From Sipunculus nudus (lineage: Eukaryota; Annelida; Sipuncula; Golfingiida; Sipunculidae): 64,000 nucleotides of DNA. Below, one piece after another: positions 1-13,700 of the stretch (positions within the stretch are counted from its first letter, which is position 1; each line of letters begins with the position of its first letter). The stretch is from assembly GCA_026874595.1 (NCBI GenBank), contig CM049313.1, positions 25,540,008 to 25,604,007 on the forward strand, given 5' to 3'. The notes below the pieces were generated by a model that ran no database searches, was not told the origin of the DNA, and saw nothing but the letters and a program-made list of their open reading frames with translations. The position numbers and the translations under genes are program-made.

Positions 1-230
1 AATAATCTTTTATACCATCTCTCTCAAGTTTGTTCAAATGGTTCAAGTTCGATGAATTTTGGTGGAATTATAGGAAGTTGAACCTAGTCATCTGTCCGAA
101 AAAGCATACTAAATTGACAATCTCAGAAACGGCCGGAGCTATCATCACCAAATTTTCTGCCAGTGTTGGTCACATGAGCCATATATGAAATTCAGGTATT
201 GGTGGCGCCACCTGCATTGACCTCTTTTTG
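1..230 (+). mobile_element. repeat family F3 remnant
   Basis: The text resembles 17220-17425 and 5750-5910 in this window: a segment around TTTGTTCAAATGGTT, a GAGCTATCATCACCAAATTTT segment, then GGTGGCGCCACC at 201-212. Interior fragment of a dispersed non-coding element; ends not seen. Confidence 0.6.
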
Positions 231-519
231 TACGGGTATCATTGGTCATCTGTACATTAATCCATTATTTCTCAGAATAGCAGGAACTACCATCTCCAGA
301 TTTTATTCAATAATCTGTCACATATCAAATGTGGTGGGATTCAGCTTATTTATGAAAGAACTGCATCTTTTATTATTCTAGATATTTTGATAAAAAGTTT
401 ATGAATATGTCAGCTTGAAAAAATGCATTTTAGCCAAAGTCTTTCAGTAAGTGTAAACAGATTTGCCAACAGGCTAAGATTGTGTCTGTATATTTAAATA
501 GGTTAAGAAACTGCCAACT

Positions 520-1337
520 GTTTCAGATTTGGCAATAGATCAAGAGTTCATTCAGTGCAGCCAGATATAGGTCAAGAGTTCAGTCAGTGCAGCCAAGCAC
601 AAGGCATGTGATCCCCTCATGGGTGACATGTGAACACCTCATGTGCACCATGTGATCACCTCATGGGTGTCATGCCTCTCAGGGCTGCATGTGGAGCCAA
701 TCTATTTATAGCTTTGGCAGACTGCCAACTGTATCAGATTAGGCAACAGGTCAAGAGTTCACTCAGTGCAGCCAGGTACAGGTCAAAAGTTCACCCAGTC
801 TAGCCAGGTGCAGTAGCCTGAGCCAGCAAATTTATCACAGTTCACTTGGGGCAACTGCCCCTCGCCTAAGCATGGTGAGCCCCATGCATCAGACTTAAGG
901 TAAGTTTGATGTATTGGCCTGATATTTTGACCTGTCTGTGTCTTTGATGGGTTTCTCGTTCACAAGACAGGTGTCACCATCTACAATGACTTTTGCACAG
1001 TGTGTGACTTTTGTGCCTGCTTATTTCTATAGAGGAATTTGATATATCATCCTGAAATTGGGCATATATATACCTATTGAATAGCTTTGTCATATACAAG
1101 ACTGGTGGTGCCACCTACAATAATTTTTGCACAGTGTGTGTCCCTGCTTATTTCTCAGGAGGGGTTTGATATATCAGTCTGAACTTGGGCATATGTATAT
1201 ATCTCTGATAGCTTCGTGGTATAAAAGACTGGTGGTGCCAGCTACAATCATTTTTAGCACAGCTAACTGTAAGTCAAGCATTATACCTGGTGTATTTCCC
1301 AATGTACAGGTTCGCATTAGGCCTGTAGGCCTTGTTT
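520..1337 (+). mobile_element. repeat family F4 copy with palindromic 3' end
   Basis: Shares phrases with 18550-19147: AGGTCAAGAGTTCACTCAGTG repeats, several ACTGGTGGTGCCA motifs, and the same 3' end AGGCCTGTAGGCCTTGTTT (1319-1337). The end is a short hairpin followed by TTGTTT. No coding potential seen. Likely non-autonomous. Confidence 0.6.
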
Positions 1338-1690
1338 AAATTTAAAGTTGGTATAGTCAAGGCCAGGGGCTACAGTGACACCTCCAATACCAACAGCTTC
1401 TAGTTTTATTATAATCTGAAGAAAAACTGTGACAGAGGTGGCTTTGCTTTTGAAGAGTCGGTATCCAGGTAGAAGCCCTGCAGTTTGTGATCATTGTTCA
1501 CACCTGTATCTCTGTGAAACATTCTCAAATGTCAGATTCATGGGGCTGGGTGCATACCTTAATATTTTAAATTATAATTAATTCTGGTTGATTACACATA
1601 GTTTATACCTTTTGCCATGCTTGTGCAGATATATGGTTGTCCTGAAATATTATTTGCGGAATGATTTTTCATTTCATTTTTTCATTTCAG

Positions 1691-1739
1691 CTAAAGCAAG
1701 GGAAACCACCATCTCCGAAATATAAGAAGATAAGAAACA
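1691..1739 (+). CDS. ASH1L: ASH1L exon a (pre-AWS linker)
   Basis: This 49-nt exon follows a pyrimidine-rich tract and CAG, and ends at GTAAGT. It reads [16 protein letters not shown] plus one base. The basic KYKKIR stretch sits directly before the AWS domain in ASH1L proteins, and the leftover base joins the next exon in frame to give N-V-Y-V-D-V. It is too short for an open-frame search and is supported by splice signals plus family similarity. Confidence 0.85.
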
Positions 1740-4700
1740 GTAAGTACAAAGAATATCTGGAATGAATGTTTTTGTGAAATGTGTCATCAGGTATGTCCTG
1801 GTAGTTAGAATCTTGAAATAACTGACAAAAGATGACTAGCTGGAATCTGTCACTTCTGTACAATCCCTGATTAATTAAAACATTATTTTACCAGTTTTAA
1901 AATGGCTATCTGGACCTGTACCCAAACTCATGTTTTACTGTCATGGTAGGATCAGATAATTTTTACACAGAATCTCAGCCTCTGATTTTGGGGTGACCTG
2001 TTTCATCTCCATACCTCTCTTCACCTTTCAACAAGTGATGTCTTGTAACTGATAAAATTATAATTTACATTGCAGTACCTGTTCTAGTTCTCAGCTGGTG
2101 TTTAATCCATCAGATTTACTGCACACAGTGGTAATAAGGTCATTTGGAGGGCATGTAGAGATATTACTGATGAGGGCAATGATCAGTAGACCAGCAGCAG
2201 AGATCTAAGCCTGCCATACACGGTGTGACTTCGGAATTCTTATTATTTTACATTAATTGGCCCTAAACTCAGCTTGAAGCCTGATGTGGTGCTACATGTT
2301 GCAGGAAAAAGAAGTATACTCCTTCTCCAGCAAAATGTCACGTGACTTATGAAAATGTGCAACAATACACCATATATGGTATGACTTGTCCCAGAACAAG
2401 CAGAGATGTCAGGGTGTCACTCCATGTTTGACAGGCTTTGTACACAGCTAATATTGTGCCAACTGAAGTCAGGATTTCTGAAACACCTTTATCCAAAAGT
2501 TCACACTCATTATTGTTACATCATATCACACCTTTAACAGGCCTGTGAGCAATTAAAACCAGCTAGTGTCTTTCCATTATCTATCCACCATCCATATGTT
2601 TGCAGATTTTCTCAGCAAAGGCTTCATGGATTTTCACAATATTTAGCATTTGTGTTGATTGGTGAGTGCCTGTGTTAGTGTTGTGGTGGTGGTTATGGTT
2701 TTCATGTTTTTGCACATTTTCCTGTTATTGGCACTTTGCAAGTTTGTTCACCTTGTAAATTCCTTTAAAGGTCATTAAATTGAAATGTCAAGTTGAACAA
2801 CTGAGAAGGTTATGAAATTTTATCAAATGATCAAAAAGTACTGAAAATATCATTAAATGGTATAATAATTTCTTTCCTTAGAGGTTTTTTACATCATAGC
2901 GGAAAATAAATAACTACAGCTTTAGTGTTTACTTTATTTTGAACGCATAGGCATACATCATAAAGATATTGAATGTTTAAGATAACTTGGAAGTGCTGTC
3001 AGTTTAATTTTAAGCTCAGCTGACTGAAAGTCAACTGAAGTATAGTAATGGCGCTTTGTCTGTTGGCAGGCCGGCCATCAGCAGGGCACAAATCATAACT
3101 GCTGGACCTAGAAACTTTTAAGTAAAGATCCAGGGATGTCAATAAAAAATCTCCTTGGAAATCGGAAATTGTGTCAGTGTGACCTATATCCTCTGAGCTA
3201 TGTGGCTTGTAAATACCCCCCAGAATAATTAAAAATTTGATACAAAACCTCCAGAATCTTGATAATTAATACATAGATTGCCATGAATCTTGCCTTGAAC
3301 AATCACCATGACTAGATTTGTCAGTTTCCAAAAACTGGTGGCGCCATCTGTATTTTTAGCTCAGCTGACTATAAGTCATCTGAGCTATAGTCGTGGCCCA
3401 TTGTCCGTTGTCTGTCTGTCTGGATGTCTGTACGTAAGACTGGCACATTTCGACACCATTGGACCTATGACTCTGAAATTCGGCATTCAGTTAGATGTCC
3501 CCAAAATCTCCTACCATGCCAAAAATTTGGTCCATAGGACTTGGTTCCTTTGAGATATTAAGGAAAACCTAAATTTTTTATTAAAAATCTATTTTCACAC
3601 TTCAGGACTGCCTAATAACCACTCCACTCATCTAGTTTTCTTCATATTTACCATAAATATTCCTCTATATAGTTCCTATGTACATGCCAGAAATTAAGTC
3701 AGTATTATTTAATTTATATATAATACTTTTTTATAAAAAAGTTATGGGCCCAAACATAATGGACTTTGTAAAAAATCAGGAAAGATATTTGGTCACTTAA
3801 GAGAAAAAGTGTTAAGGCTTGGGACTTTATTTCAGTAATACAACTTTAATTAATCAAAATTTAATTGTATACCAAAAATAAGATCAAAATCTGTTAATTT
3901 TTTTTAAATATTGGGAAAAATATAAAATTGGTACCTTAAATTTTGCCCAAATTTGACCATGGCACGTTTTTTTCTTGTAAGAACATTTGATTTACTTTTC
4001 ACAGTTGGTATAGATATATAGATTTAATCTGTTAAAATCTGAAATTTGAAAGTAAAAGCTTAAAAATTATTCCAGTTATTGAAGTTTTTCTGAGGCTCTA
4101 ATGTATTTACATTTTGAACTGTCAGACCAGCCATGTCTGGTCCCTACTGCCTTGGGTAGACTTATTAGTGATGCAACACTGCTTTTACAAATGTAGAATC
4201 ACGTGGCAACCCCCCCCCCCCCCCACCAGATATGTTGCATTAGTTACATTCTTTAATTGGATTGCCGTTTCCTATCCAATGTATACAACTTTACCACAAT
4301 CAAGTGTTATTTTCAGATATTTATTATTTTGCAAATTTCAAAAATATATTTTAAGAAAAAATAAATACATCTGTGTATATCATGTGATGTTGCCTCAGCA
4401 GATTAACTGTAAATGCTGATGCAATTTAGAATTGTTAATCAACTTAAATTTTCAAATATAATTGATATATAATGTTAATGTAAAGTAAAACTTTTAAATT
4501 TTGTGCAAAATTTCCCTTAACCAAAAATGGATGTATTAAAAAATGAGGATCTAATGCAAACATTCGTTCATTATTTTTCTGCTTCAGTAGAATGGGAATT
4601 AAAGTGATTTGCTTTGTTTTTCTATCTCTCTGTTCTCATTTCAAACTTATCAGAAATGATCAAATAGCTGTCAGAGGAACAACAAACAAAAGACCGCCTC

Positions 4701-7700
4701 ATGGTTTAGTCATTTATATACATGAACAGCTGAGTCCCCATGTAACCCTTTACCACCACACAACACAAGATTTTGAGTCATCTCTTCTCTAAATTCATAC
4801 TCAGACTCAGTCACTTCAGGTTGTTTTCCTCTATAGGTCACCCGCATGTCCCATCAGTAACTTCTTCTCTGAACTCCAAGTTTAAGTCTCTCAAGTTGAC
4901 CTCAGCCTGCCCATAGTGATCATGGGCGATTTCAATATTGACTTTTCTCATATAATATATAACATCAAATTGACACAATTATGTCAACTCTTTAAATGTC
5001 AACAACTAGTCAGAGAACAAACCAATGATCATGGAAATACCATAGATCTTGTCTTTACTAACTGTTTAAATGCTTCAGTTTCAACATTAGAAAACACATG
5101 GTCAGATCACAAGATATTATTAGCAACAATCCCCCATTCTTCAATTCAGATCAAACATGGCAACTAATTTCTAATTTCTTCTCTATAGATACTTTTAGAG
5201 ACATTCTGTTTCCTCTCCCATTCAGCAACAACTGCTTCCCAAAACATATCAGTTTTCTACTTTTCCATAATTATTTTGATTTATTAAATGTGTATTTTTA
5301 CACTTGCAAATCTCCACTTCCTTCCTCTGCAATTTACAACATCTGGTCATTCCCAGTGCAATATTTTAGACACATTCTTGTGCATATTTGAAATACTGAT
5401 ACTTCTATATTACTATTCCACTCAACTACATAATTAATATTAAAAATTACATCTGTCAAAATGAAATCTTACTGACCTACATACAACAATGGTGATACAA
5501 TTATATCTGTCACATTCAGCTGAGCACCATGACCCATGGGTCCCTTGTTTTAAAATTTTGACTATTTTTTTTCTGTTATTGAAACTGTTAAATGAGAGCA
5601 GTTATGTCAGTTTCTCAGGCATACTATCTCAACAATGGCAGGAGCTAGCATCACCAAATTTTATGCAAAAATCCATCATCTAAAAAACTCTCATCGGATT
5701 TTGCTAATTTTTTTGCTATCTGCATTTACTTAGATTTTATAGGGAAAAAGCTTAAACACCTTTGAAAATTTTCTTGTCTAAAATCATTCAGCCAAATTGT
5801 TCAATATTTCACATATATGATCCTAGAGACATGCTCTCTAAAGTTTGTTCAAATGGTTTGGGTTTGATGAATTTTGGCTGAGTTACAGGAATTTGAACTA
5901 AGCAATTACCAACCCATCCCCTCTCCACCCCCCACCACCATCATTGTTTAAGTGTATGTTGAAAGTAGTTTACACCTGTTTGTAGATGTTGTCTTGATTG
6001 AATTGCACATTCAGTAAATATATCTTTCATGTGAATACTATGATGCCATATTGGGCAAATGAGGTGTATCTTCTACATGATAAAGAGTTCATTTCTGTGT
6101 ATAGAAACCATAAAAGAACCCCCCCCCCCCCCCGACCACCTCACTAAATCCCGTAACTGGCGTAGGAAAAAGTAATATTAAAGGTATTGATATATTGTAG
6201 TTAAAAGACCAACTGAAAAAAGGTAACAGTTTTCTGTGCTTGGCAGATATTTTTGCATCTGCACTTACATTTTCAATATATGAATGGAAAAAAACTGAAC
6301 TCTTTTTCTGTATGGACTTGATGCAGTTACTCTCATGGACTGCTTCAACTCACACCATGACTCTTGGATACATTGTTTACTAGTAGTATAAGAGTTATGC
6401 TCAGTTATGGATTGAATGAAAATATTATTCTCCATGATTAACATGCATGACATTTAGATAAGAATATAATTTACTAATATACAACATTTATTTTATTCAC
6501 TTACATGTAGCAATTGGTACCTTTTGTCTAGACATTCACTGAATCATATATTTGAAAAAAAGCAATGGCAAATGAGGTTTTGTGAAAGAAATGAATTTCT
6601 TTACCAGTCTTTACATGTCTTGCTACAGATCAGAAGTAGAAATCAATTTTATTCCCAAAAAAAGCAGCTGTTGTTGTTTGTTTGAATTCATTAAAAATTC
6701 AAATACAGTGAAACTCCTTCCTGCAGACAACTCAGTCAGCCAGACAACTCACCAGTACAAACACTAAATCTCAGTCCCTTCAAATTTAGCTGCATATCAT
6801 GTTTAACTTAAAGTGACTTTGTTACTTTTTCTTATACTAAATAAATCCCTAAAAGAAAAAGGGATTTTCAAGTTGCTGTCTATTTAAATAAAAAAAATTC
6901 AGTCAGCAAGTCTAGCCTGATTTTAAATAAATCTGTGTGTAACATCACTAATATGATGATGTTATAATAAATTTATAAATGAATAAAGAATGAAATTCTT
7001 TTGCAACATTTAATTAATTACAGTTGAATAGATAAATATAGCATATGATTGTTAATAAAATAAAAGACATCACACCAGTTAGTAACAGCAGTGAGAAGAC
7101 TGAAAATTTAATTTACCATAATATGTAAATAAGTCCAAAACCGCTCGCTAATTAGGAAATAACCTTTAAATCTCCTTGAGTTTCACAATTTTTCCTCTTG
7201 AGATGTGGAAAAATTGCTGGAAGAAAACATGGGTGCGAGCCCCTATGTCTTTTGCATTCATGCTTTAAACGTGCTTGTATTGGCAGGTTTTTAAGCGGGA
7301 GTCAGCTCAGATGACTGATGCATATTAAGTTCAGAACTTATTTTGTCTTCACATGGGGCCAGGCAGCCCAGAGAGACTTGTTTTTCTGTGGAGATAACAT
7401 GTATAACACATGACATATTTCTTGTTGCTTCAGATGTGTATGTGGATGTGAAGCCAAGTGGCAAGCGAGAAGCCAACGCCTGTAACTGTTCAACGCCAGA
7501 AAACCCAGGCACCAAAGGCTGTGGTGACGAGTGTCTTAACAGGTGAGATGGGCCACCTACATGACATCTACCTTATGTAGATGATATGTACATCAGTTAA
7601 ACTAAGCAATATAAATGATATATGAGTTTGATCTCATGAATTTAGTGACTAAGTGGAATTAGCATGCTGAGTATGGTACACCGTCTAGTTAGGCATCATA

Positions 7701-10700
7701 AGCCTTTAGCCACCTGTTGACATTGTTGTAAATACACATTTAGAAAACTCATTTCATTTCTTCAGTAGCCTATAAACATTTCAGTGTTTGTTACAGAAAG
7801 CCATACAACCAGTTATGGCAAAACCAGGGATTGGGACAGTCATGAATGTAATAATTTAAAATGTTAAAAAAAAACTTTTTTTTACTTATGAAATGGATAT
7901 GTGACATTTCTTAGTAATAACCTTTAGTAATTAATTTAAGTGCATTCAACAATTTATTCCTCAGGGATGTTTTTTCTGATTTTGAAGGATGATGTATATA
8001 GAGTGTAACCCTAATACCTGTCCCCTGGGGGATCGCTGTGGGAATCAGAAGATACAGCGTCATGAGTGGGCGCCAGGCCTGGAGAAATTTATCACCGAGA
8101 ACAGAGGTTATGGAATCAGGACAACCAAAGCTCTTTCACAAGGTATCACCATTGCCAGTACATATCACTATCTCTGGAATGCACAGTGCCTTCAGTCTTT
8201 ACAATACTGTTGATAATGTGAGATCAGATTTCATGGATTAAACAGCTTTAATGAATACAAATGTTCAACATTCTGCCCAGATATTACTTTTCTTTTAATG
8301 AGGTATTTAATGCATTTAGTTAGCTTCATTTGTGTACATTTAAATAATAGATACTGGCAAGGATGGCAGCAGAAGGTTATAATTTCAATGGTTTTTATGC
8401 AGACCTTTGTAGCAGGGTATGTCCTATTGTTTTATCACGTAAACATAATTGTGAGCTGTTCCTGTATTAATGAGAATTTTCTCTGTTAAAGTTTATAGTT
8501 CCACGGACCCATGTTCTATTTGATCCATCAGTTATAAGTCTTCGAATTATTTGTTATTTCCTCCAGGGCAAACACTTGTCCTCTACCTCACTCAGCGGCT
8601 CTCGTCCAGTCCTGTTGATGGTCTTCCGTCCGCTGGGTCCCTATCATGTTCTACATGCACTATCCGCTCGTGCCTGCCTTTCTCAAAGGGGTTAGGGCGT
8701 GGTCTTCCTGTCCTCGCTCTCTATCCACTTCCTGACGTCTGGATGTGGTTTTACATCTTCAATGTGACCCGCCATATCAGCCTCTTTGCTCGGCTCATAT
8801 ACTTCAGTTGTCGCTGAAAACAGGTTTTTCTCCTTGCTCTTGCACCTTACGGCCCCGCTCTGAGCTTCATGATCTAGTGGCCGATTTGACCTTCACACAA
8901 TTTGCGGCTGATGAATTGTCCGCCACTTTCCAGTTCCCCCTGCCTTCTATTGAATGAACATTTCCCTCCTGACTTCTATAAGAAGAACCAAAATTTTGAT
9001 GATCCTCTGTTGCCTTGGCATGTTCTGGTCCTCCCTACCGGCCAGTACCAGTTTGGGGCCACTAATTGCCCAGTATGTGCTTTACGATATTATCTTCAAG
9101 CTACCAGTTCTATTCGGAGGGGGGGGGGGGGTGCAAGAAGTTGTTCATTTCCACGAAAATCACTACTTCTCACAAAGATATTAGCCCTATCACTATCATT
9201 GCATGGCTCAAAGCTACTGTCATGTCTGCATATGAATCTGCTTCACCTTTGACCTTGGAACAACTTCATGTCAAAGCTCATGACGTTGGGGCAATCTCTA
9301 CCTCTTCGCCCATTTATCTGGGATTTCATCTAACCAACTTGTTGAGAAAGGTTTTCGGAAATCTCCATCCACTTTCACCCAGTTTTATCTGTGAGATGTC
9401 AAACTGCACGAATTGGGCCTTTCCCCCTTGGGCCCTGTTGTCTCTGCGGGTGATGTCATCACATTCTCAAGGTCGTCTTCACAGTCCTCTTCAGTTCCTG
9501 TGACTCCGTCTTCACCTCCACCTCCTGTGCTGTTCTTCTCTTTCCTGCTGATTCTAGGCTGATAAACCTCCCCAGGGTTTATCTGCTTTATTCTCATTAA
9601 TACAGAAACAACTCACAATTATGATTATGTGATAAACCCCCCCCCCCCCCCCCTCCTTTCCTCCCTGTGAATGGAGGTTTTGTTAGTAAACTGTTGTGAG
9701 CTTTTCTGTATTACAAACAGCTCTCCCTCCCAGTTCTCTTCCATACACCATCGGAAAAGTGATTACAGGAAACTGAAGTGTGACCTACTGGTAGATACAC
9801 TGGAGTGAGGCGCGATGGGCGATAATGGGCCCAGTAAGGGAAAATTTTTGGTTGGCTTACTCTTGCGTATAAACTTTAACAGTGAAAATTCTCATTAATA
9901 CAGAAAAGCTCACAACAGTTTACTAACAAAACCACCATTCACAGGGAGAGAATGGGGGGGGGGGGGGGTTTGGTTGATTATTACTAGTGGTTTTAGTCAG
10001 ATCACGTTAGGCATTTCTGTTATTCTCTAACCTCTGTCCATGCACAGTGCTGTCATTTGCTGTTACTTTCAGGTCAGTACATCCTTGAGTACTTGGGTGA
10101 AGTGGTGAGTGAACAGGAGTTCAGAAGACGCATGACAGAAAAATACTCAAATGAACGACACCATTACTGTCTCAACTTGGATAAAAGCATGGTCATTGAC
10201 GGCTACCGCATGGGCAACATCGGAAGATTTGTCAACCATTCATGTGAACCAAATTGTGAGATGCAGAAATGGTAGGTTTTATGTAATGTATATATGCAGG
10301 GATGAAACATGAGCAAGGAAAGGCATTTTTTGTTTTTTACCAATCTGTTGGAAGGTGAACACCTTGTTTTCCACATTAGTAGATGATAAGTAGTAACACG
10401 CAAGACACAAAAACCAACTTTTTTACAGGTGGTGTTCCACTGACTCCTATATTTTCCTATAAAAATGGTCTGTAATTTCTGATACTCTCCGGCATTTAGG
10501 CCCTCATCTCTTATATTTTCCTGTTTTGTTTCACTGCACAATCTTGTTCCTGATTTAACAGTGTTACAGTTGAAAATATTCAGTTCTTTTTGGGTGCAAG
10601 TGTTCATGTAGGATGGCATGTAAGATGGCAGAATCAGGTTTACACTGAGGGAACTGTGACTGAAATTTGATATGATGGTAGGAAGCACCTGTAGTGGAAA

Positions 10701-13700
10701 GGCTTTGTTTCTGTGGAAAGGCAAACCTGTTTTAATGCCTTTTCATTGGAAAGGTAACAATTTCATAGTATTTTGATCCCTGGTATATTGTTACAGAACC
10801 TAATATAAACAGATCAAGTATGCATGATGAACACAAAATTTGTAATGGAGATAAAAAAAATCAGATTCTGTAACACTAGGCAGCGTGAAATGTCTAGGGG
10901 AATGAATTAAGAAGTCAGTGGTTTTTGGTTAACAATTAACCATAATTTATTCTTAAAACAACCCTAACATTACAATACACTAAATCAATACAGTAATACG
11001 GTAAAACAGTGGTATAACAACAAATCAATACAATCACACAGTGAAATACACAAAGTGCACAGTACCTGGATACCACCACCGTCACAACGATAAGTTCTTT
11101 AAATTGAATGACAGTCAAGTGTAAAGCTCTTGTAACAATCCAGAAAGTAAACTGAAGTCCAAATGCACAAAATTCAGGAGAAAGTTTGAAGAAAATCTAT
11201 AATTGCCGCACTCGTCGGATAAGGTCCCAGAAACTGACACACACGTTTCTGCGTCCGCTGGAAATCTTCTCTGCTGCTCTCTCTGCTCTAAAACACAGCC
11301 CCTTTATATATCTTTTCACCTCAAGCCGAGAATTGTCCACTTCCAGAACAATCTAAAGGATCTTACAGAACACAGTAAACACGCATTACAGGAATCATCT
11401 AGAAGAACATCGCTGTGTGTGTCTCTACATAACAGGGTCATCATGTGACCTCCGCCAGGCGAGAAAGCCCCCAGCTAGCATGACAATGAGAGTCCAACCA
11501 GTACGGATTAAACATAGAGTGCAACAACAACACGAGTTACGCCCGTGTCACACAATAAAAAGAGCACCTGTAACAATATGCACTAATGGCTTCAACTCGT
11601 GAGATGAGAAATTTATTCCTATTTAACTTTTAATCAAATGAAAGGTCAACATACATATATTTTTCATGAAAATCAAATAAACTTATAATAGTGATGACAC
11701 TTTATCTGTTATAATTGTAGATGTGAAATTTTACATAAATTTAAGATTGGGAAAATATCCCACTATGCCTGAAACTTGGTCGCTGGCTCCAGTACCCAAG
11801 CATTGGTCACTGAAATGAAGTAATTCTTCAGACTTGCCCCATATAAATGTTACTTGTCATGCATCGTTCCAGACTAGCATACAGCTAATTCCTTCTATAC
11901 TGATGTCCCCTCTGAAAAAGTAGTCAAAAGCACAATCACAGATACGCAACCAGCAATTTGACATTTTAGGAAGCCATAAATTATGCACTTGCATCTCCCC
12001 GCCCCCCCCCCCCCCCCCCTGTTGTCTATATTCATTCATATATTCAGGTTTTGTGTTTACTTATTTTGTGTTTGTCAAACTTATCATGATGTTTTCCACT
12101 TTTTCTTAGAAAAGTCTAAAAATATTGCATTTTATCACATTTCATGATCAACTTTTCCTAAGAGCAGGGGTATGAAATTAATTCAAATTGATTTTAATCA
12201 TTTTCATAATATTATATTCAGGGTTTTAAGTTTAGCTGATAGCAGTATTTACAGATTTCATGTGTTTTCATACATATTGTTTTGTCTGTGACCAGTTGTA
12301 TCTCAGGAGCTGCTGTAGCTATCAACAAAATTAGACTGGAATATGTGTTTAAGCCCACGGTTTATAAGTTTATATGTGTATTTTAGATGAAAACTAGCAC
12401 CATTTTTGAGATGTGACAAATAATGTTGTGTTGTAGGAATGTGAATGGTGCCTACAGGATAGGTTTATTTGCACTTAATGACATCCATCCAAACACTGAG
12501 ATTACATATGACTACAACTTCCATTCCTTCAACCTAGACTCACAAGTAAGTGTTAATTATGATGATAGCTATAGATAAGAGGTTCTGTATTAGTTCACTT
12601 TAACAGCATGAACTTTGCCCCAAACATTTCTAAATAGCGTCACAGCAGTTGTGATGTTTACCCACGACTGTTATGCTTTGAGTAAATTTAGAAGGACATA
12701 TGATATCTTAATAATTGCTGCTTGCATTGCCGTGAGTTCAAAATACCAATTAAACTATCATCTCTTCATCAAAGTCATGTGGCCAAGGACAGTCATCTGG
12801 CCATATCACCTGAACAGGCAGCTTTATCTAACATTAAATCATGAAAAGCCAAACCAGCATCTTCCAATTAGAATTGTGTAAATAGCATGGGCAGTTATCA
12901 GAAGGTGTAATTACACTTGTGTATGTTATTACATTAGTGTTGTTAAGAAATGATGTCATGATTTTATCATTTTTCTTGATTATTGGTTCACAGCAAACTT
13001 GCCAGTGCCGGAGTCAAGGCTGCCGGGGCGTGATTGGTGGGCGTGCCCAGAAAGTGAATGGACAGATTAAGGCAAGGTGTGCTTCACCGCGTGACCAGAG
13101 AACATCCCGAGAGAAAGTCAAAACCAAAAAGAAACAGGATAAAGAGAAGGTGCTAACTAGTTACCTGTACCTTGATGAGGGGCTAACAGTCTCTTACCTT
13201 CAAACTATGAAGATACTGTATATTGGGCAAATATATTGCTGTAACATGGTTTAATTGATCATGATACTTACCTACTTTTATTGTTAATATTGCTTCAGGT
13301 TAAAATTGACCAAACATACCATGAGATAGCACCTGAAGGGTCAATGTTATGTATGAATTCAGTATATATGTGCTTAATCAAAAGTGTTAACCATAAGGAA
13401 AATAGCAGTCTTACATTTGAAACTGTTGCTATCCTGTGCTAGTTTCCGGAGGGGATATAGTAATGCCTTGCTCCACCCATCCAAAATTGAAAGTGGCACA
13501 TTTGAAACAAAACCATTTGGCCGAAACCTGTCATCTCTATCGATTTTGAGGTCAAGGGGTCTACGGTCAAGGTTGCAGGACCTACTTCTTGAAAAAGCTT
13601 GTGGATACATTTTAATGCAAAGTTTTCATATGAAACCTTCATATCTTCAAATCCCCATAGAGGAAGAAGCCTATCAATTCCAAGGTTACAGGGTTCAAGG

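Larger units (their letters stand above)
3007..5912 (+). mobile_element. Helentron-like outer element interrupted by an inner one
   Basis: Starts with AGCTCAGCTGACT at 3013 and carries the GCAGGGCACAAATCATAAC and GGACCTAGAAACTT phrases. It runs to GGTGGCGCCATC at 3337, is interrupted at about 3353-5549, and appears to resume at 5550. The uninterrupted paralog at 49524-49930 shows the same left part continuing directly into the right part. F3-type sequence follows from 5625. Its 3' end is unclear. Confidence 0.55.

Noticed and set aside
10203-10724. 173-codon minus-strand frame
   Set aside because: Overlaps the SET exon d in antisense and continues into intron; no motif.
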